From contig JAKLMB010000002.1 of the NCBI GenBank assembly GCA_022813625.1, positions 1,488,001 to 1,552,000 of the forward strand: DNA of 64,000 nt, in the 5' to 3' direction. Both the position numbers and the translations under genes were made by a program. The notes under the pieces were generated by a model, which was not told where the DNA came from, did no database searches, and saw nothing but the letters and a program-made list of their open reading frames with translations. How positions within the stretch are numbered: the stretch's first letter is position 1; every line of letters begins with the position of its first letter. The DNA comes from Aaosphaeria pasadenensis (taxonomy: Eukaryota > Ascomycota > Dothideomycetes > Pleosporales). Below are positions 44,052 through 56,318 of this stretch, piece after piece.

Positions 44052-45418
44052 CTAAAATTTCCTTCTCCCAGCAGCCGCCTTCGCCATTGCAGCTAATTTC
44101 CGTTTGCGTTCCTCTTTCTGACGCCTGTGCTCGTTTTCCTCGGCGAGTGCTTCAGCATCTTCCTTCCTGGCAGCCTTGAGGGCAAGCTGCTCTTCGTCTT
44201 CCACATCCCATATGCCACCTTCCATATCTGACAGATCCTCTCCTGAGTCGTAATCTTCTTCTTCATCTTCCATGTCGTCAAGGTCAGACCAATTAGCATA
44301 TCCGTCGTACCGTTTCGATTGTTGAGTCTGTTTGGCCTTGGTCGTTGGCATGGCTCCTGCTTTCCCACTGGGTCCTGGTGTGGCGCTAGCAGGTTTGGCC
44401 GTTCCTTTGTAACCAACCTCAATCGGCTTCTTCATAGGGCGAGCAGTTCCTTGATATCCAACAGATTTTCCTTTCTCTTGAGGTTTGTTCTTCACATCTG
44501 TTTGCTTCGCATCGGCACCTTTCGGCCCTGCCTTCTGGTTCGCGGGTCCGGGTTGCTTCCCTTTAGCTGCAGCACGGAGTGCTTCGCGTTCCTTCTTGGT
44601 CAGGATCTTGGTCGGTTCATGACGTACGGGAGCAGTAGGCGGTTTTGTTTGTTCTTTTTGTTTTGCCTGTGCTAACATCGCCGCATATCCTTTCTTCGCG
44701 ACGGGGCGTTGAGCACCCCCAGCAGTGGCCGTAGGAGTGGATGCTGTGGATGAAGTGGGTGTTTTAGGAGCTTGCGATAAAGGTTTTGTGGTAATGGTCT
44801 GGGTGGTATTGACGGGTGCCGGCCTCTTTGGAACTACGTTGGCCGGCTTTGGCGCATTTGATGCCCCGATCCCAGCGGTACCCCGATAAGGAACAGCGCC
44901 TGTAGGAGGGGTTGGTTTCGCTTTTGCTGCATCGGAATATGACACGGGTCGTGTTGCTGGATTTGGTCGGACGGGCTGCACAGGACCTTCTTTACGCTGT
45001 ACCTTTATCTGTCCTCCATATGGCTGGCCATCAGCTTTCCGCTTGAGCGCTCCTGCCTGCGCTCCTCCGATGCTGCCGTTCTGTGCTGGGCGAGCGGCTG
45101 GTCGGGGATTTGGCTTCGGTGATGGTGCCGCGGGCGTCTGCCTTGTGGTCGAGGTAGAAATCTGGCCAGCGGCAGCCGGATCAATAGACGAGAGAAGATT
45201 GTTCAGTAACTACACATCAGGTCAGTACTCACTTATCCATACGCCCGTAAGTCCCCGGGTATGTCTCAAAAGATGAATGTGTTGACTTTGGAGCATCCAA
45301 GAGAACGTGGACTCAAATCCCAATACTGATGCCTATTCCGCTAACAACGACATTTCCAGACTTCCAGATACATCGGTTTGAAATGCGGGAGATGCTGAAA
45401 GAGGTGACTCACACTCAT
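44052..45418 (-). CDS. SPT2: SPT2 histone H3-H4 chaperone
   Basis: Exons are 45413-45418 (only ATGAGT) and 44052-45209 (387 aa in total). The 203-bp intron begins gtgagt and ends tgtgtag, giving the N-terminus MS-LLNNLLSSIDPAAAGQ. A long low-complexity basic region (Pro/Ala/Lys/Thr) includes repeated motifs VPYRGTAGI, VGYQGTARP and VGYKGTAKP. The C-terminal SPT2 domain follows: an acidic stretch (DDMEDEEEDYDSGEDLSDME), then IWDVEDEEQLALKAARKEDA and a basic helix ending AAAGRRKF. This domain binds H3-H4 tetramers and helps keep nucleosomes on transcribed DNA. The frame stays open upstream without an ATG until the tiny exon is used. Confidence 0.88.
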
Positions 45419-45903
45419 TGTGACTTATCAGTTTGACTCAGTATGACCGGTCGGAGCGTGTGTAGCAGCGATCTAACATGCTTTCGAGAAGACTAGTGAT
45501 CGCAGAAGAATAATAAAGGGCGCGAGGAAGCACAGAAGAAGGGCGCAACCCTCTTATGTGAGGCGAGAAGTTTGTTGGCTTTATGGTGTGAATGGAGGAA
45601 CTTGGTGGAAAGAGTGGCGTTGGAAACATGGCCATTTGCCAAGGCCTGATTCTGGTGGTAGTGGGCTATGCCGCAAGAGGACTAGCCAATTTCGCGCCCA
45701 CAACCATTATTCCAACGTTGCCGAGTGGAATTGTTTCTTCTCTAACCTTCAAAATCGCACTCAGAACTTGAAGCTTCAGTCTCCGGCCAGACGGTATGTG
45801 CCTGTTTATCTATCTCATTGTACCGCGCATTCGCTAACTCCCAGCAGGTTAAATCGATTGTGCTCCTGTTCACTTCACCTTCTTCAACAAAACCACATTC
45901 AAA
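45419..45903. promoter_or_regulatory. Divergent promoter region between SPT2 and the P2 gene
   Basis: These 485 bp separate the two start codons. The end next to the P2 gene is pyrimidine-rich, as often seen before ribosomal protein genes. Confidence 0.55.
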
Positions 45904-46357
45904 ATGAAGCTCCTCGCTGCTTACCTCCTCCTCGGCCTTGGTGGAAACACCTCCCCCTCTGCCGCCGATGTCAAGGTAAAGCGCATAAGAATAATGAAAT
46001 TTGGATTTTCACTAACATTTTCACAGGCTGTCCTTGAGTCCGTTGGCATTGAGGCCGACTCTGACCGTCTCGACAAGCTCATCTCTGAGCTTGAGGGCAA
46101 GGACATCAACGAGGTACGATTCTAAATAACACAAAAAAATTTCAGTGTACATTGGGCCATCTTACTAACGACCTGAATAGTTGATCGCCTCCGGTTCCGA
46201 GAAGCTCGCTTCCGTTCCCTCTGGTGGTGCTGGTGCCGCCGCTGGTGGTGCCGCCGCTGCCGGTGGTGCTGCTCCTGCTGAGGCCGCTGCTGAGGAGGCC
46301 AAGGAGGAGGAGAAGGAGGAGTCTGACGAGGACATGGGCTTCGGTCTCTTCGACTAA
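45904..46357 (+). CDS. RPP2: 60S acidic ribosomal protein P2
   Basis: Exons are 45904-45975, 46027-46113 and 46181-46357 (111 aa), with introns of 51 and 67 bp. The N-terminal dimerisation domain is MKLLAAYLLLGLGGNTSPSA, then AVLESVGIEADSDRLDKLI. These signatures, including LISELEGKDINELI, distinguish P2 from P1. A Gly/Ala hinge and an acidic tail ending SDEDMGFGLFD follow; the tail recruits elongation factors and is the same as that of P0 in this window. P2 forms the ribosomal stalk with P1 and P0. Confidence 0.97.
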
Positions 46358-46897
46358 GCGCATCGTTTCTGGGCATAGACAAAAAAATTGTATCCTACGG
46401 CATGTTAGAGTCATGAAATCATGCGGCATGGGAATGAACATTTGGGAGAAGTCGAGCGAGCAGTCAAGGAACCACGGCAATTCTATTTGCAGATAGCTGA
46501 AGCGCATCGTGCAATCCATAGTTACTTTGAATCAAAGCCATACTCTCTCAATATTCGCTTTTGTACTGTTCTGCATGTGACGAGATTGAACTAATGTGAA
46601 CAAAAGATTGGTGCACTAATCACCACGACCTTTGCTGCTCTCGAGAAACAATACCACGATAGATTTTTCTTCCGCTATGTAGAATTCTATGTCATAATCT
46701 AAAATAATTGCGACGTGGTTGAGACCAATCGCCAATCCCTCTGCAGGGGTCTTGGCGCACTAACCTCCAAAATCTCGCTTAGCTCTACAGTAAATCTGAA
46801 TTCCCACAGTCAACCTCAACTTCGACAACCGACAAACCAACCCGACCCCGCGAACTCATCGAAGTCATCTGTCCAGCTACTTCGACAAATCGCAATC
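46358..46897. other. Intergenic between the P2 and S15 genes
   Basis: It contains the P2 3' end and the S15 promoter and leader. No further gene is seen. Confidence 0.55.
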
Positions 46898-47735
46898 ATG
46901 GCTGACGAGAACTACGTATGTATACTTGTATGCTGTCGTTTTGGCACAATTTACTGACTCTCAATCCAGAACGCCGAGGAGGCTGCCGGTACGCATATAT
47001 TCCCTTGATACGATCCCCCATCCATCGATTCCTACGCGCATACCCCAAGACCCGTCAGATATGTCGAACAAAATTTCCAGACGACCGACCTGATACTGCT
47101 GTGGCAATTACGCAACGAAATGACCATATTGGGAACCACGAACTGACGATTTACCTGCAGAGCTCAAGAAGAAGAGAGCCTTCCGCAAGTTCTCTTACCG
47201 AGGAGTCGACCTTGACCAGTACGTTGTTGCCCCGACAGAAGAAGAATAAGAGCAATCGCTTCGACTGCACACATGCCACAAAGACATCAAAATGCTGACA
47301 GGATATGTTCAGGCTCCTCGACCTCTCATCTGAAGAGCTCCGTGATCTTGTCCACGCCCGTGCCCGCCGTCGGTTCAACCGTGGTCTTAAGCGCAAGCCC
47401 ATGGGCCTCATCAAGAAGCTCCGCAAGGCCAAGCAGGAGGCCAAGCCCAACGAGAAGCCCGACCTCGTCAAGACCCACCTCCGTGACATGATTGTCGTCC
47501 CCGAGATGATCGGCAGCGTTGTCGGTATCTACTCCGGAAAGGAGTTCAACCAGGTTGAGATCAAGCCTGAAATGGTTGGCCACTACCTTGCTGAATTCTC
47601 CATCTCATAGTACGTTTCCAAAAACCACGCCACGAAGAAGGATAAGTTCACTAACAATCCTACAGCAAGCCCGTCAAGCACGGAAGGCCGGGTATCGGTG
47701 CCACTCACTCTTCCCGTTTCATTCCTCTCAAGTAA
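46898..47735 (+). CDS. RPS15: 40S ribosomal protein S15 (uS19)
   Basis: Five exons: 46898-46915, 46970-46988, 47161-47218, 47313-47609 and 47666-47735 (153 aa). The first two coding exons are very short (18 and 19 nt). The protein has the uS19 core: KRAFRKFSYRGVDLDQLLDL, KPMGLIKKLRKAKQEA, RDMIVVPEMIGSVVGIYSGK and the C-terminal KHGRPGIGATHSSRFIPLK. It is an essential component of the small-subunit head at the decoding site. The 172-bp and 94-bp introns are longer than average. I looked for box C/D snoRNA motifs in them and saw none that are convincing. Confidence 0.97.
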
Positions 47736-48143
47736 TTGCTCTGGGTCCTCGGTTGCATGGGTTCTTTGGGGCGGAGAAAATGTACTTCATGACCTACAAA
47801 TGAATATGGGTGTTAGGTGCATACAACAAAAAGAATGCGTGCCATACCACTTTCACCCGAATTTTGCGCTTTGTTTATGTGAAAGCGCAGGAACCGCAAG
47901 TGCGGGCATGAAGAACTGGATGTAGATTGAATTGACTACATCATTGATTCACAAGATATCATTTCCTTACTTGCCTACCCATGTGACTTTGCCGTCTTGC
48001 TAGACCTCTACGATATAAATATCCCTGTCGAGCCTATTACGTAACCCATCCCTAACAATATCGTGTCACACGCATGCCATGTTATTGTATTGAATTGATA
48101 CCAATGAAGTTTGATTCATGTCTTTTGTATATATCCCGAGAAA
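47736..48143. other. Intergenic, convergent 3' ends of the S15 gene and SEC10
   Basis: This stretch lies between two facing stop codons. Nothing other than untranslated regions is expected. Confidence 0.6.
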
Positions 48144-50810
48144 CTACAAGCTACTGAGCGCAGCTTGGACGCCAACGCTACCAGCATCCTCCCTCCGTGC
48201 AATGAAATTCTTCAACTCTTGCACTTCAGCGCCCGCACCTCTTAATCTATCCTTCAACGCCTCGGACCCAATGACGAACAAAGTCGCGACCTCACCCAAC
48301 ACATCCATAGCCCCAGGCTCCAACTCCTCTCCGGTAGGCCACCCTCTGACAACCTCTGCATACTTGGCCATATCCCTCGTCACCACTAGACCACCGGTAA
48401 GGCTGATTGTGAATTTGAGCATGTGCGCCAGGACGAGAGCTCGAACGCCCCTTGCGAGCTCTGCGAGGAAGAGGTGGAGATTCCTTCCGCTGAGGGCTCC
48501 TGTGCTTTGCTGGGCGACTCGAGAGAGGAATGAGCACACGCTTTGGCAGGCCTGTGTCTCGCTGCCCAAGAAACTCATGTCCTCGTCGTCTTTGGGCCTG
48601 AAGTCTTGCTTCTTCTGCTGGGCGAGACACTTTGCTACCCAGTTCAGGGTGGCGGTGAGACTCAGATTGAGGATGTTGGAGAGTTTTGATTCTAATGTGG
48701 TAAGGGTGGTCGATGTTGACTTCTCGATCTCTCGCCTAATGGTCAGATTCGGAGTGCATAGGGGAAGTAGTATCGTTGTTGTAGTTTGCTGTAGGAGATG
48801 TAGCATGGTTGTAAGAGTATGCAGAGAGGGCAGATGTGTGAGATCAGGGGGTGTCTTTGAGTTTTCTTGTGATAAAGCGTGGTCGGAAGCACTGAGCCAG
48901 ATGTTAGTATGTATTGTTTGAGAGCAATAGCAGAAGAGACTTACGCGTCCAGGGCAGTCTCTAGGTAGATTTCACCCATATGAGTAAGAAGAAGGTTCAA
49001 CAGGTTTTGGACGTCCTTCGGCGTCTCGTTACCAGGCGAGAGCTCTAACCCACGACCTACACCTTCTGCCAGCCATTTCAACATGCGCTTCGCATTTGGC
49101 AATGAAAGTTTGCCATCCTCGTCACTGACTTCAATCTCCTTTTTATCGGCATTGTCTTCCTTCACGCCAGCGATTCGGAGAAGCATAGCCTTCTGGGAAG
49201 CGGTCATATCAGTGTTGTCCAAGCGATCCATGTACGCATCGCGGGCAGAGGCAGCTAGCTCTTTGCCTCGCTGGGCAAGAGATGCGAAATAGGTAGTAGG
49301 CACTTTGCGTCGACGTGCATGGTAAATGGTAAACTTGAGAAGCAAAGAAGAGTAAAGCTCTTCCAGATTCTTCTTCTCACGCTCGATATACGATGATCCG
49401 ACGAAGTAAGGGACAAAGAGATCCTCGAGCTGTTGATCGAGAGTTGCTGCAATCTGAGACGTTACTGGTTCCGGGTGTTCTGTAAGACCATGCGCCTTCA
49501 GATCATCAACGAGCGCTGTGACATAGCTTCTGGAGGCTTGCAAGGATCGCAAGAAAGCAAGTGATGATAATTCGTTTGCTTTCCCAAGAACCATCTCTAG
49601 CCGCTGCTGAATCGACTGTTGGAATATTCGCTGTAAAAACCGAATGAGAACTTCGTCATAGTAGGGAAACGCCCGCTTGATGATGGATGATTCTTCCTGC
49701 ACCACTATGCGGACCTCGTCTATAAGTGATTGTAGACTGGGTTCTACACCTGGCGGTTCAGAGTCAGGATCTTGGAGGCGATCCCATGTCTCGGCATCAC
49801 CGCTGACCTCTTCTGTTATCAGCTGGTTGCGATCTATGAAGAAGGAATGTTGGTTAACATAGGTCGCGATCACACTCGCTCCGTCGTTGAAGTCACGTAG
49901 CGCAATGGCGCAGTCCCGCATGCCATCGTAATTTGGCCGCCTGTAGAAATCGTCGAACTGCTTCAAAAGATCTTGCTCCAGGTTTTCAAGAAACTTTTCA
50001 ATAACCTCGCGTGTGGGATGTCTTGATTGGATTGCTGTGGTTCTTCTCTTCGTGCCATTTTGGACCGGGCCGCCGTTTCCGTTAACATGAGATGTGCCTT
50101 CTGGATCCAGCCGAGCACTCAACTTGAGAAGCTGTCGCGCAATATGCGCGCAGCGGACTATGCTCTGTTCATTGCCCATTCTTCGCATGTCTTCTAGTGT
50201 CGAGAGATCCCCCCGTTCGCTGACCTCCTGCCAACACTTGATCAAGAACAAAGCGTCTTCTGCTCTCTTCCGCTGACGATCAAGCTCTTCGAGTCTCTCT
50301 CCAATCCTCACAGCAACATTTCCTCCGGCGTCGGGACCGCGGTCGTCGTTCGGATCTCCATTCAGAGAACTGTCCAGTCGCTGGAACCGCTCGATAGCCT
50401 GGTCCAGCTTGCTGCCCAGTGATTCTACGTTGCCATTGTGCTGAGCTTCGGCGCGCCTGACAGCTCCAGATAGCTCATTTTCGCGTTCTCCAAGCTCCTC
50501 CGAGAGAAGGTTCAATCGTGACAGCGCATGTTCGAATGTGCGGATTAATGGTTTGGGGTCGAAAGCTTGGTGGTGCGCAGACGCTGGTCCTGATTTGCGA
50601 GAGGCAGATACGGCACTGTCGGAAAGGGACTCGACAAAGTCTTTGATAATAAAGTCTTTGCTCTTTCGGGTGGGTTAGAAGGTGTTCTCAAGGGGTTATT
50701 GATCGGCTCACAGAGAAAGTGTCTAGCGTGAATACGGTTCCACGAGCTGAAGCAGTGCGTGATGTTTGATAAGAGAGCAAGGACGCCGAGTCGGCACTGG
50801 GGCGCGACAT
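48144..50810 (-). CDS. SEC10: Exocyst complex component Sec10
   Basis: Exons are 50712-50810, 48945-50662 and 48144-48891 (854 aa), with introns of 49 and 53 bp; the branch sites CTAAC are clear. The N-terminus contains FTLDTFSSKDFIIKDFVESL and a coiled coil (EELGERENELSGAVRRAEA), typical of Sec10. The rest is a long all-helical rod (CATCHR fold), with segments such as LLKQFDDFYRRPNYDGMRDC and DLFVPYFVGSSYIEREKKNL. Sec10 is one of eight exocyst subunits tethering secretory vesicles to the plasma membrane at growing hyphal tips. The length fits fungal Sec10. It is divergent from NUS1. Confidence 0.93.
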
Positions 50811-51535
50811 TGTCACTAGCTATCTACCCCCGGAGCATGAGGCTCTTGTTCAGAGCAACGATGCGGAGGTTTGGGCTGCGGTATGGGAGGAGCGGGAAGC
50901 TGCGTAGCCTGGCGTTGTGGGAAGAGTGACGTGAATAGAGGCTAGTCAAAAGAGTGTGTCTGAAGCGGTCGAGAAGGGGAGACGCAATCGTTCTTTGTTG
51001 TGTGAAATTGTATACGGAGTACGATCAACAATGTTCGAGTATGGGGTCAACTCGTAACGTCCACTGAGGTGTGGCGCCCCGCGTGGACTTGCATTATAGC
51101 AACCACAACCCTGGTCGCATTCTATTATTTTCTTAGATATACACAGCAACCTACAACCAATACAAAGATAGACTCTTACAGTTCAATCCAAGTCTCTGCT
51201 ACAGTAATTAATTGCTATTATCTACTTTCGAATCACTGCCACCGAGGTATTGCGCGTCGCACCCCTCCCATGTGAGGCTTAGCCTTGCTACTTGGCGGCT
51301 CTTACGGCCCTGTTTTGGTGGGAAAACGCCACGCTCCTCCTGGCACCAGCCTCAACCTTGAAATTGACGTATCCTGTCCTTACCTTACCTTACACTCTCA
51401 ACCAACTTAAAAACGCCATCCCCAGCACCAATTGCTGTTCCCCCACCTCCGCAACACCATCTTGAGTACTTCCAACACATCCAACACTTCATCCATCGAC
51501 ACCTTCACGCGTTAGGCACAATTGTAGCCCGTATC
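50811..51535. promoter_or_regulatory. Divergent promoter region between SEC10 and NUS1
   Basis: These 725 bp separate opposite start codons. A short CCTTA tandem (about 51378-51395) and a C/A-rich leader precede NUS1. Confidence 0.55.
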
Positions 51536-52614
51536 ATGGCCGCAACGGGCGTCACTGCCAGGGAGCAGATCGCTTTCCGGAGAGGGAATCTCGATGGGAG
51601 GCCACTGTCACCAAAGGAGCGCGAGCAGATGCTCAAGCCGTTCCTCCCACCAGAGCCCGAATCTACCAAGGGAAGCCCAAAGGCACAGAAGCAGAAACAA
51701 CAAAAAAGAAGCTCGCGACTCATAAAACACACTCTTCATGTCCTTATACATGCTGTGATATCCTTCATCTTCTCCGTCTTCTTTCGATTTCGTCGTAGCT
51801 GGCGCCATGTCAAGAGTAAAGTCAGCTCCTACATATGGCATCACCACCGGACGCCTGAGTTCATACAACGCGACGTTAAGCATTTGAACAAGTTGCCCCA
51901 TCATTTGAGCGTCGTCCTGGACTACCATGAGGGCGACGATGATCAAGGCGATGCTGGTCTAGAAGGACTTGTGAAGAACCTCCGTGAAGTTGCAGCGTGG
52001 ACTGCTTCTGCCGGCATTCCTTTCCTGAGTGTTTACGAACGTACAGGTACGTGACAATATCTGATCCAGCTTGGTCACTATGCTAATTGGCACCAGGAAA
52101 ACTCAAGAACTACATACAACAAACCCACTCTGCCATTTCAGGAGAGCTTGAAGCCTTCTTTGGGCCCCGCCGCAAACCCACCCTATCTGTCCGCGCTCCT
52201 CACATCCGATCGTACTCTCCACCTCTCACACCCCCATCTCGTGCAACATCGCCCGATCCCACGGAAGCAAAGGACGAGCGACAGCATCTGACTGTTCTCC
52301 TACTTTCTGCTGAGGATGGAAGGGATACCATGGTCGACCTGACAAAGACATTGTCAGATATGGCACAGAGCGGAACTTTACGGCCAGATCAGATCGACAC
52401 AAACTTGATCGACGCGGAGCTACGTGAGGCTGTCTCCACAGATCCAGAGCTCTTGATACTCTTCAGCCCGGTGGTGCAGCTCAAGGGATACCCACCTTGG
52501 CAATTACGATTGACCGAGATATTCCATGTACCTGACAACAAAGGTGTCAATTACCAGGTTTTCCTGCGTGCCCTCTGCAACTTTGCAAAGGCAGAGATGC
52601 GTGTGGGCAGGTGA
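51536..52614 (+). CDS. NUS1: Nus1/NgBR-type cis-prenyltransferase subunit
   Basis: Exons are 51536-52046 and 52097-52614 (342 aa); the intron is 50 bp. A hydrophobic membrane segment (TLHVLIHAVISFIFSVFF) follows a charged N-terminus. The cytosolic domain has the undecaprenyl-synthase-like fold (LPHHLSVVLDYHEG, then TASAGIPFLSVYERTGKLK) without the catalytic Asp motif, as usual for the Nus1 subunit. The C-terminus ends MRVGR, containing the RxG motif that the family uses for catalysis with its partner (Rer2/Srt1 type). The complex makes dolichol precursors on the ER for N-glycosylation and GPI synthesis. A Pro/Ser-rich insert (SYSPPLTPPSRATSPDP) interrupts the domain. Confidence 0.92.
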
Positions 52615-52870
52615 TACAAAAGCAATTGGTTCGATATCTTTCTTAATAGAATAATTGTAATATAAAATCCTTCACGAGTCACTGGCTTGTCAAAAAAGCA
52701 TTATACAATCCACTTTGTTGCGCGGCTAATTGATCATGTATGAATAAACTCATTACTTCATCTGCTCGGATAACACGTTATTGTTGGTTGGTTTTCAAGT
52801 CCCCATTTCCATGAACGCGGATGTCTTCCTTCATTCCTCCCAGCATGAAAGCAAATCAAATCCCTCCCAA

Positions 52871-54548
52871 TCACTTCAAAGTAATCTCACACCGATGAGC
52901 CCTGGGAGCAATCAAGAAGAAATTCTCAAACTCCATGCTCTCTGGCGTGACCGACTCGCACAGCTTAATCCCGGCACACTCGCGGAAAAAGAACGCCACC
53001 GCGTACCTCAGCTCCATCCTCGCGAGGTGAATGCCGATGCAAGAGCGGGATCCGGCGCCGAAGGGGTGGAATGCCGTTTTGGCATCTGGCGTGAGGGCTT
53101 CGGCTGGCTTGGAAGGTGTCGCAATCCAGCGTTCTGGGTCGAAACTGCGAGACGATGTCAGATAGGGATGGCGGTTGTGAGAGGGTGTGCATGATATTGG
53201 ACTTACGTTAGTGGAGAGCTCCAGATCTTGGGGTCTCGATGGAAGGTGTATGCTTGGGTGGAAACGGTGACGCCCTGAGGGACGAATTTGCCAGCTAGTT
53301 TTGCTCCTCCTTGCGGTACGACACGGGGGAGACTGCTGGGTGCGGCGCCGTAGAGTCGAAGAGTCTCTTCTATCACTGCATTCAGGAGTGGCAGAGCGAT
53401 GAGATCGTTCTCAGTGAATCCTTCCTTCAACTGTCCGACCTCGGCCTCCAAAGCCGCCTGCAGCTTGGGTCGCTGGAGAACAGCCCAAGTCAGATAAGTA
53501 AGAGTGACGCCCGTGGTGTCTGTCCCGGCAATGATGACGTTCATGGCTTCGATGCGGACGTCCATGTCGTCAATATGGCCGTCACCCTCTTTCTCACTGT
53601 CTTCAATGACTTTGGCAAAGACATTTGCTTCGCCAGTGCGCGACCTAGCTATAGTTACCGCGCGGTCAGCACCCTTCAAGATGAATTCGTAGGCGTTGAA
53701 CATCTCCTGTACGGCGGGTATCGGAACAAAGCGTAGCAAGCGTAGGATGGGCATCTCGACCGCGATCCCCGCACCCATAGTCAGTTTCTTCAGGACTCGG
53801 ACGAATTGATTTTCCTGTATGAACACATCAGTCAGACCTTGAAATTAACGTACAGAAAATCTTCATCCATCCTTCCATTAACTTACATGGCCCATCTCAA
53901 CCATACCAAAGCTCTCGCCAAACGCAAGGTGAGCACTGATGTCACTGGCGAGCAGCATCCACCAGTTGAACACATCCGCCTTGTCTTGGCTTGCAGCCGC
54001 TTTGATCTTCTTGATGGCGAGCTGGGCCTTGTCTCTCACGACCTGCTCCCAATTCTCGACAAGATACGACCTGCTGAACGACCTCGACAAGAGCTTTCTC
54101 CTGGGCCCATGCTGGCGGGGGTCGATCATGGTGAAAGAGCCCGCCTTGGGAAAATTGACTAGGCGTTGGTACCACGAGGACTTGAGATACTTGGTACCAA
54201 TTTTGTGAATCTCTCTGAAGCCTTGTAGATCGGCGATGCCGACCTCATTGGGCGACAGCCGCACGATGGGACCATATTTCTGGTGCAGGTCATCAATGTA
54301 AAAGACTCGCTGGCCGGTCACTACTGCCCGCTTGAGGCGAAGATGAGTGAAGCGAGTGTACCATGGTCCTGGTAGATGTCGTGTTGGGCATGTCAAGCCT
54401 GTGTATGCGAACTACAGGGGGTCAGAGTGGTGGTGTTGATGTACATGAGAAACATTGCACTCACCTTGCAAAAGAGGAATACAAAAGCTACAATGGGGAT
54501 CCAAAGTGCCCTATTAATCATACCATGTACGTCGGATGTGTCTGCCAT
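52871..54548 (-). CDS. Cytochrome P450 monooxygenase
   Basis: Exons are 54465-54548, 53887-54411, 53207-53814 and 52871-53144 (496 aa). An N-terminal membrane anchor (ALWIPIVAFVFLFCKFAYTG) leads into the Pro-rich hinge HLPGPWYTRF. The oxygen-binding I-helix is AGTDTTG, the K-helix ExxR is EETLR, and the PERF-like FDPERW precedes the heme loop FHPFGAGSRSCIG with its Cys ligand. All catalytic elements are intact, so the enzyme should be active at the ER with a P450 reductase. The substrate and CYP family cannot be assigned. There are no neighbouring secondary-metabolism genes, so a stand-alone catabolic or detoxification role is as likely as a pathway role. Confidence 0.93.
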
Positions 54549-56318
54549 CGTGAATAAATGTATATAGTGACAGTGGTTATACAAAAGCTCTCAAAGATTG
54601 CAAAAGTCAGAAGAGCAGGACATGGCGGGGAAGACTTATAGATGACATGCGCAAGCGGACTGACATTGGACCAGGGGGGCCCGGTATGATTACGACTACG
54701 AAAAACTCTATCAATCGGACATCGCCAGTTCGTTCTGGATGATGCCTTTGTGCGACTTGGGTGCAGCACAACATTATGCATCGGGACGTGTCTCCGCCTA
54801 GTTCCCATTCCGGAGGATGGCCTCGACACGATAGACCACCCAACTCTGGTACCAATACTTTCTAGAATCGAAAGAAACGGTCATGCAAGCAGAGAAATTA
54901 TAGGAACAGTCACGTTCAAGTATGGTACTTCTTGACACTAATTAAATGGGCCAGGGTGATGTCCATGAGGGTCTTTGTGGCGTAGTGGCAGAGGCATAGG
55001 CACATGAGAATGGGAAGCCATGGATCCAATGGATCGTTCCCGGAATTGTCAAGAAGCTAAGCTTTGAGCATCGAATGTCGATAGGCTATCAAGGGAATCA
55101 AGCTTTGTTGTAGTACTCGAATTCATGGATAGAACTATCCTCAGTGAAGTGAAAGTGGTAGGCTAGCGCAACAGGGCGACGGCATGCGGGGATCCAGCGC
55201 AGGAGGCTGTCCGACAACGCGACCTCGCTACTACATGACCAATTTACAATTCTAGACAGCTTGTGGCAATGTTGAAGTAGCATGAAATGAAGACTGTGAA
55301 GGCAATTTAGTATTTCTGGACAGGTATCTAGAGCAGAGCATCATGGATGTTTTCAAGATGACTCAATTGGCAAACTGCATACGATGCGCTCAACCCCGTC
55401 ATTAGATGTACCTTTAAGAAACATAGGTGCCAATGATCACGCTTGACCAGTGATGTTGAGGACATTTCCAATTTCCAATGGTGACTAGATTCAAAGTTTC
55501 CCATGATAAAATCGCATATGCTCCCCAAGCGGTAGGAATGGGCTAGTTGGACCATGGAATGAATAGACCCTTCTCGGGGGAATAGGTATTACCTATCACG
55601 CCAGACCACATCGAGACGACCATGACTTCCGTTCTTGTCTTGAAGCCTCAGATCTAATAATTCCGATGGTGGCGTCCGGAATGGATTGGTTGAGCCGCAC
55701 CGGAAGCGGACACACTTTTGGCTTCGCTTTTGGATAAAGATGATGAATCACCATACACATCAGTGTCTTAAATGGTTCATGACATGCCATTATGTGCCGA
55801 GATCCGAGAGGACATACATTGCAAACAGAGAGTTGTTGGAACGAACATATGATGCGGGCGGCTCCTTACACAGTGTTCGTATTTTGTACCATAAAGCTAT
55901 ATATGGAGAAGCTGTGAAGATAAAGTCTAGAATCAATCTTTAACCAAAGCTACCAAATCGTATGCTAATGTCTAGTTCTGTAGTCTTGTAATCTACTATT
56001 CACTCGAGGTAGCAGAATTGTTACTTGTATTCTCCTCGCAAATGCAATAGGGACTGTGACTCGAGCTCAAAGATGTGTTCCAACAAAATGACCAAGAGAA
56101 GATGCTTCGGAATAAAAGCTCTCTTCAACACCGCGAAATAAGCAACACCACATTACAATGACGCCTATTCTCAATTAGGAAGGTCAGAAAACCGAAGTGA
56201 GCATCGTGTTCTGTGTCGTACCCTGACTCACTAAGCAAAACTTCGTTTGCTCTAGAAACATTTTTACCATTCACTCAAGTACAAATATCCCATTGAAAAT
56301 GATCAATTTTGAAACAAT
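54549..56318. other. 1.8-kb intergenic region
   Basis: It lies upstream of both the P450 gene (minus) and the GNAT gene (plus). No frame here has recognisable protein motifs. It is AT-rich compared with the genes and has no visible repeats. Confidence 0.5.

Noticed and set aside
46989..47312. Possible snoRNA inside the longer introns of the S15 gene
   Set aside because: I could not find a box C (RTGATGA) and box D (CTGA) pair with flanking complementarity.
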